Shown here: positions 55,342 through 57,474 of the stretch, one piece after another
How positions within the stretch are numbered: the stretch's first letter is position 1
Layout: each line of letters begins with the position of its first letter
Source of the DNA: Candidatus Treponema caballi
GTDB lineage: Bacteria > Spirochaetota > Spirochaetia > Treponematales > Treponemataceae
Direction of reading: 5' to 3'
Assembly (NCBI GenBank): GCA_018066285.1
Contig: JAGHRS010000016.1
Coordinates: 1-57,474 of the forward strand
Length of the DNA: 57,474 bases
Program-made: the position numbers and the translations under genes
The notes under the pieces: model-generated
Told to the model about the DNA's origin: nothing
The model's input: only the letters and a program-made list of their open reading frames with translations
Databases searched by the model: none

Positions 55342-57421
55342 CCAGGTCTACCTTTGCAAAGTCAGGAATCGGAATACCTAATAACTGACGTACTTCATTC
55401 ATTGTCTTAGGGCCAAGCGGACCAACTGCCTTGATGCAGTCAGGGTCAGCCACGAAATCAGGATCTGTTGTCTTGAAGAACTCTTCAACGTCGAAGTTAG
55501 GCATGTTGACGACGCCATAGAAGTGCTGCTGTCCCTTACCTTTAACTTCAAAGGTTACCGGGATGACTTCAACGAGTACTTCGTTCTTCAGGTTTTCAGG
55601 CTTGATTGTATAGTTGTTCTCCTTGCAGCGGATGTAATCCATCTTGAGGAGGTTGTATGTGTCTTCTGTAATAAGCATGTCGGTACCGCACGGCTTGTTT
55701 GAGGCTTCGGTACGGGATGCGAAGTTTACGGCATCACCGATGGAGGTGAACTCCATCTTATCCATGGAGCCCATGAAGCCGACGGTCGCGCGGCCGCTGT
55801 TAAGACCGGAACCGATGCGGATATGCGGCTTGTACTTGGCCATCGGCTCACCTTCGTGCTCTTTAGTGAACGCTTCCGCGTGCTTGTTGTATTCCATGAG
55901 TGAGTAGCGCATTGCAGTCTGTGCACGGATGGCGTTGACCGCATCCTGCTGGATGTGTGCCTTGTGCTTTGCTTCCATTTCAGCCTTGCGCGGATCTGAA
56001 TCCGGCCACAGCTCAAAGTCGAGGCTGTCATCGCGCAGAACACCCCAGCATGCCATGATTGCGTCACCTTCGAACTTGTCGACGTTACCGCCTGAAATGT
56101 TGATACAGTTGACCATGCGGCTCATGTAGTCGTTCAGGAAGCTGATGATTTCACCAGCGGATTTCTCACCGAAGCGGTTCTTGAAGCCGTCAGAAATGGC
56201 GGTGAATCCGCGGATGTCACTGAAGAAAATCGTGATGTCCTTAAGGTGTGGCTCAAAGTCAATCTCCTTTCGGACGACAGCCTTTGCAACACCCTTGTTC
56301 GTAAGGCGTGAAACAGTGTTCAGAATTTCGCGCTCATCCTTTGTTGATTCGATAAGGACGCCGATTTCATCCTGACGCGCTTTCTTGCCATCTTTTGTGT
56401 TGAGCAGGTCAAACAGTTCCGTATTGAAGTTACCCTGCTTGATTTCGTTAGCAACCGCAGTCAGTGACTGAAGCGGGGTACTGAGTGTCTTTGAATAGAA
56501 GTAAATGAACAGAACAGCAACGAACAGAACGGCGAGTGTCAACCAGATGTTCTGCTGTGTCTGGTTGGTAACCGCTTTCAGTGCGACGCTTTTCTCAATC
56601 ATTGTGATGACGCCGACATCTGCGAACGGCAGCTTGCAGTAAGCTCCGAAGTATTCCTTGCCGTCGGTGTTGGTGAAAAGGACCTGACGGTTTTCATCAC
56701 CGTTCAGGCGCATGAGTGAAACAAGCGGAAGCGTCGACATGTTGACGCCTGCCTTGACGAGGTCGAAGTCTGCATGAAGCAGCAGGTCGCCGTCGTGGTT
56801 GATCATGAATGACTCGTTTACGTTACCGGTACCGAATACCGTTGAAAGACTGTCGCTTGAGAAGAAAACGACGGCAGCGCGCTGTTCGCCTTCATCTTCC
56901 CACGGGAACATGTACACGAGGACAGGAATCTCAAAGACCGGCGCCGCATTAAGGATAAGCGCCTCTCCTTCAATTGCCCTGATAACGTCTTCATCGTGCT
57001 GGTTGAGGTACTTTTCTATTAAGTCCGCCTCAACTTCGTGTGCTATGAAGAAGCGTGAGTTGATCAGTTCCTTGCTGCCCGGGATTATGACACCGGCAAC
57101 GTCGCTGTTGCGCTCGAAAAACCATTCTGATGCCTGGCTTGCAAGAGCGCCATCCGAACCGGCTGCCTGAAGCATATCAAGCAGGAGTGATACGTTTGAA
57201 CGCGTAGAGGCAAGAACCGTTTCTGCTGATGATGCTGTTCTGAGCGTAATGGTCAGGTTGTTGTCCTCTGCAGTGACCTGGACATCTTTTCCCATGAAAT
57301 AGCTGACCAGGAAGGTGATGGTACCAAGTGAAACAATTACCAGAACGGTAATGATGAGGATAAGCTTTGCGCCGATTGATCTGCCGAACAGGCCGGCTTT
57401 TTTCTGCGTGTTATCTTTCAT
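55310..57421 (-). CDS. Membrane class III adenylate cyclase with extracytoplasmic sensor
   Basis: A 703-residue inner-membrane receptor cyclase. One transmembrane helix at 17-40, a sensor domain of about 240 residues outside, a second helix near 290, a HAMP-like linker (SLTAVANEIKQGNF), and a cyclase domain from about 395 to 600. Catalytic features: metal Asp in FFSDIRGFT and FEGDAIMACWG, the adenine-selecting Lys just before the second Asp, and N/R in SIGDAVNFASR. It should make cAMP in response to an external ligand. ATG 57421 fits the membrane anchor; a TATACT lies at about 57466-57471 and the -35 is outside the window. It heads an operon with fecR-like and outer-membrane genes. Confidence 0.85.
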   Translation of the reverse strand: MKDNTQKKAGLFGRSIGAKLILIITVLVIVSLGTITFLVSYFMGKDVQVTAEDNNLTITLRTASSAETVLASTRSNVSLLLDMLQAAGSDGALASQASEWFFERNSDVAGVIIPGSKELINSRFFIAHEVEADLIEKYLNQHDEDVIRAIEGEALILNAAPVFEIPVLVYMFPWEDEGEQRAAVVFFSSDSLSTVFGTGNVNESFMINHDGDLLLHADFDLVKAGVNMSTLPLVSLMRLNGDENRQVLFTNTDGKEYFGAYCKLPFADVGVITMIEKSVALKAVTNQTQQNIWLTLAVLFVAVLFIYFYSKTLSTPLQSLTAVANEIKQGNFNTELFDLLNTKDGKKARQDEIGVLIESTKDEREILNTVSRLTNKGVAKAVVRKEIDFEPHLKDITIFFSDIRGFTAISDGFKNRFGEKSAGEIISFLNDYMSRMVNCINISGGNVDKFEGDAIMACWGVLRDDSLDFELWPDSDPRKAEMEAKHKAHIQQDAVNAIRAQTAMRYSLMEYNKHAEAFTKEHEGEPMAKYKPHIRIGSGLNSGRATVGFMGSMDKMEFTSIGDAVNFASRTEASNKPCGTDMLITEDTYNLLKMDYIRCKENNYTIKPENLKNEVLVEVIPVTFEVKGKGQQHFYGVVNMPNFDVEEFFKTTDPDFVADPDCIKAVGPLGPKTMNEVRQLLGIPIPDFAKVDLDAEENKITAV

Positions 57422-57474
57422 GACAGACTTTCTTCCATAAAAACAAGTTGTATCCAAATACAATAGTATACAAA

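Overview
The window looks like part of the chromosome of a host-associated, carbohydrate-fermenting Treponema (Spirochaetota). This is inferred from gene content: many cyclic-nucleotide and cyclic-di-GMP signalling proteins, relaxed spirochaete-style lipoboxes, a superoxide reductase, plant-polysaccharide and hexuronate catabolism, and a FecR/adenylate cyclase/outer-membrane cluster. I made no database comparison, so the species is not determined.

Layout. 92-3802: carboxylesterase, GH43 glycosidase and AraC regulator, a small hemicellulose locus. 3894-8705: ClpB facing a membrane EAL phosphodiesterase. 8753-13575: an operon of GH3 glycosidase, GPH-type sugar symporter and DMT transporter. 13674-21785: IspH, a sugar-sensor/GGDEF protein with a NifX-like protein, two MATE transporters, superoxide reductase, CPBP protease, nucleoside hydrolase and a membrane HTH protein. 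23267-24177: a PIN-toxin/HTH-antitoxin pair. 24286-30318: an M49-like peptidase, a YkgJ-type Cys-cluster protein, ValS and a SpoT-like small HD hydrolase. 30475-36212: hexuronate catabolism (kdgK, kdgA, uxaC) interrupted by hicAB and a U32-like protein. 36360-37358: gap. 37524-40195: two AT-rich AAA ATPase/nuclease-like genes. 40329-57421: adenylate cyclase, FecR protein, outer-membrane protein and three giant beta-helix lipoproteins, all on the minus strand and probably one or two operons.

How the genes work together. GH43, GH3, the esterase and the symporter would release and import plant sugars. UxaC starts uronate breakdown, and KdgK and KdgA convert 2-keto-3-deoxygluconate to pyruvate and glyceraldehyde-3-phosphate, which Gap oxidises. 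kdgK and uxaC share a TAGTATACTA palindrome in their promoters, which implies one repressor.

Four observations are not explained by ordinary annotation. (1) A degenerate repeat of about 50 bp lies in frame inside unrelated genes (clpB, ispH twice, the M49 peptidase, the U32-like gene, uxaC, perhaps the nucleoside hydrolase), in both orientations relative to the reading frame, like the coding palindromic elements of Rickettsia. (2) Eleven first-in-operon genes have a good sigma-70 promoter placed so that transcription should start at or within about 3 nt of the start codon, while operon-internal genes keep Shine-Dalgarno sites. This is a candidate genome-wide leaderless style. (3) Three GC-rich structured palindromes of 135-230 bp each begin at the stop codon of a gene. 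(4) Four copies of a 35-39 nt hairpin repeat stand in a row between uxaC and the U32-like gene. No tRNA, rRNA, CRISPR, insertion sequence or replication origin was recognised.
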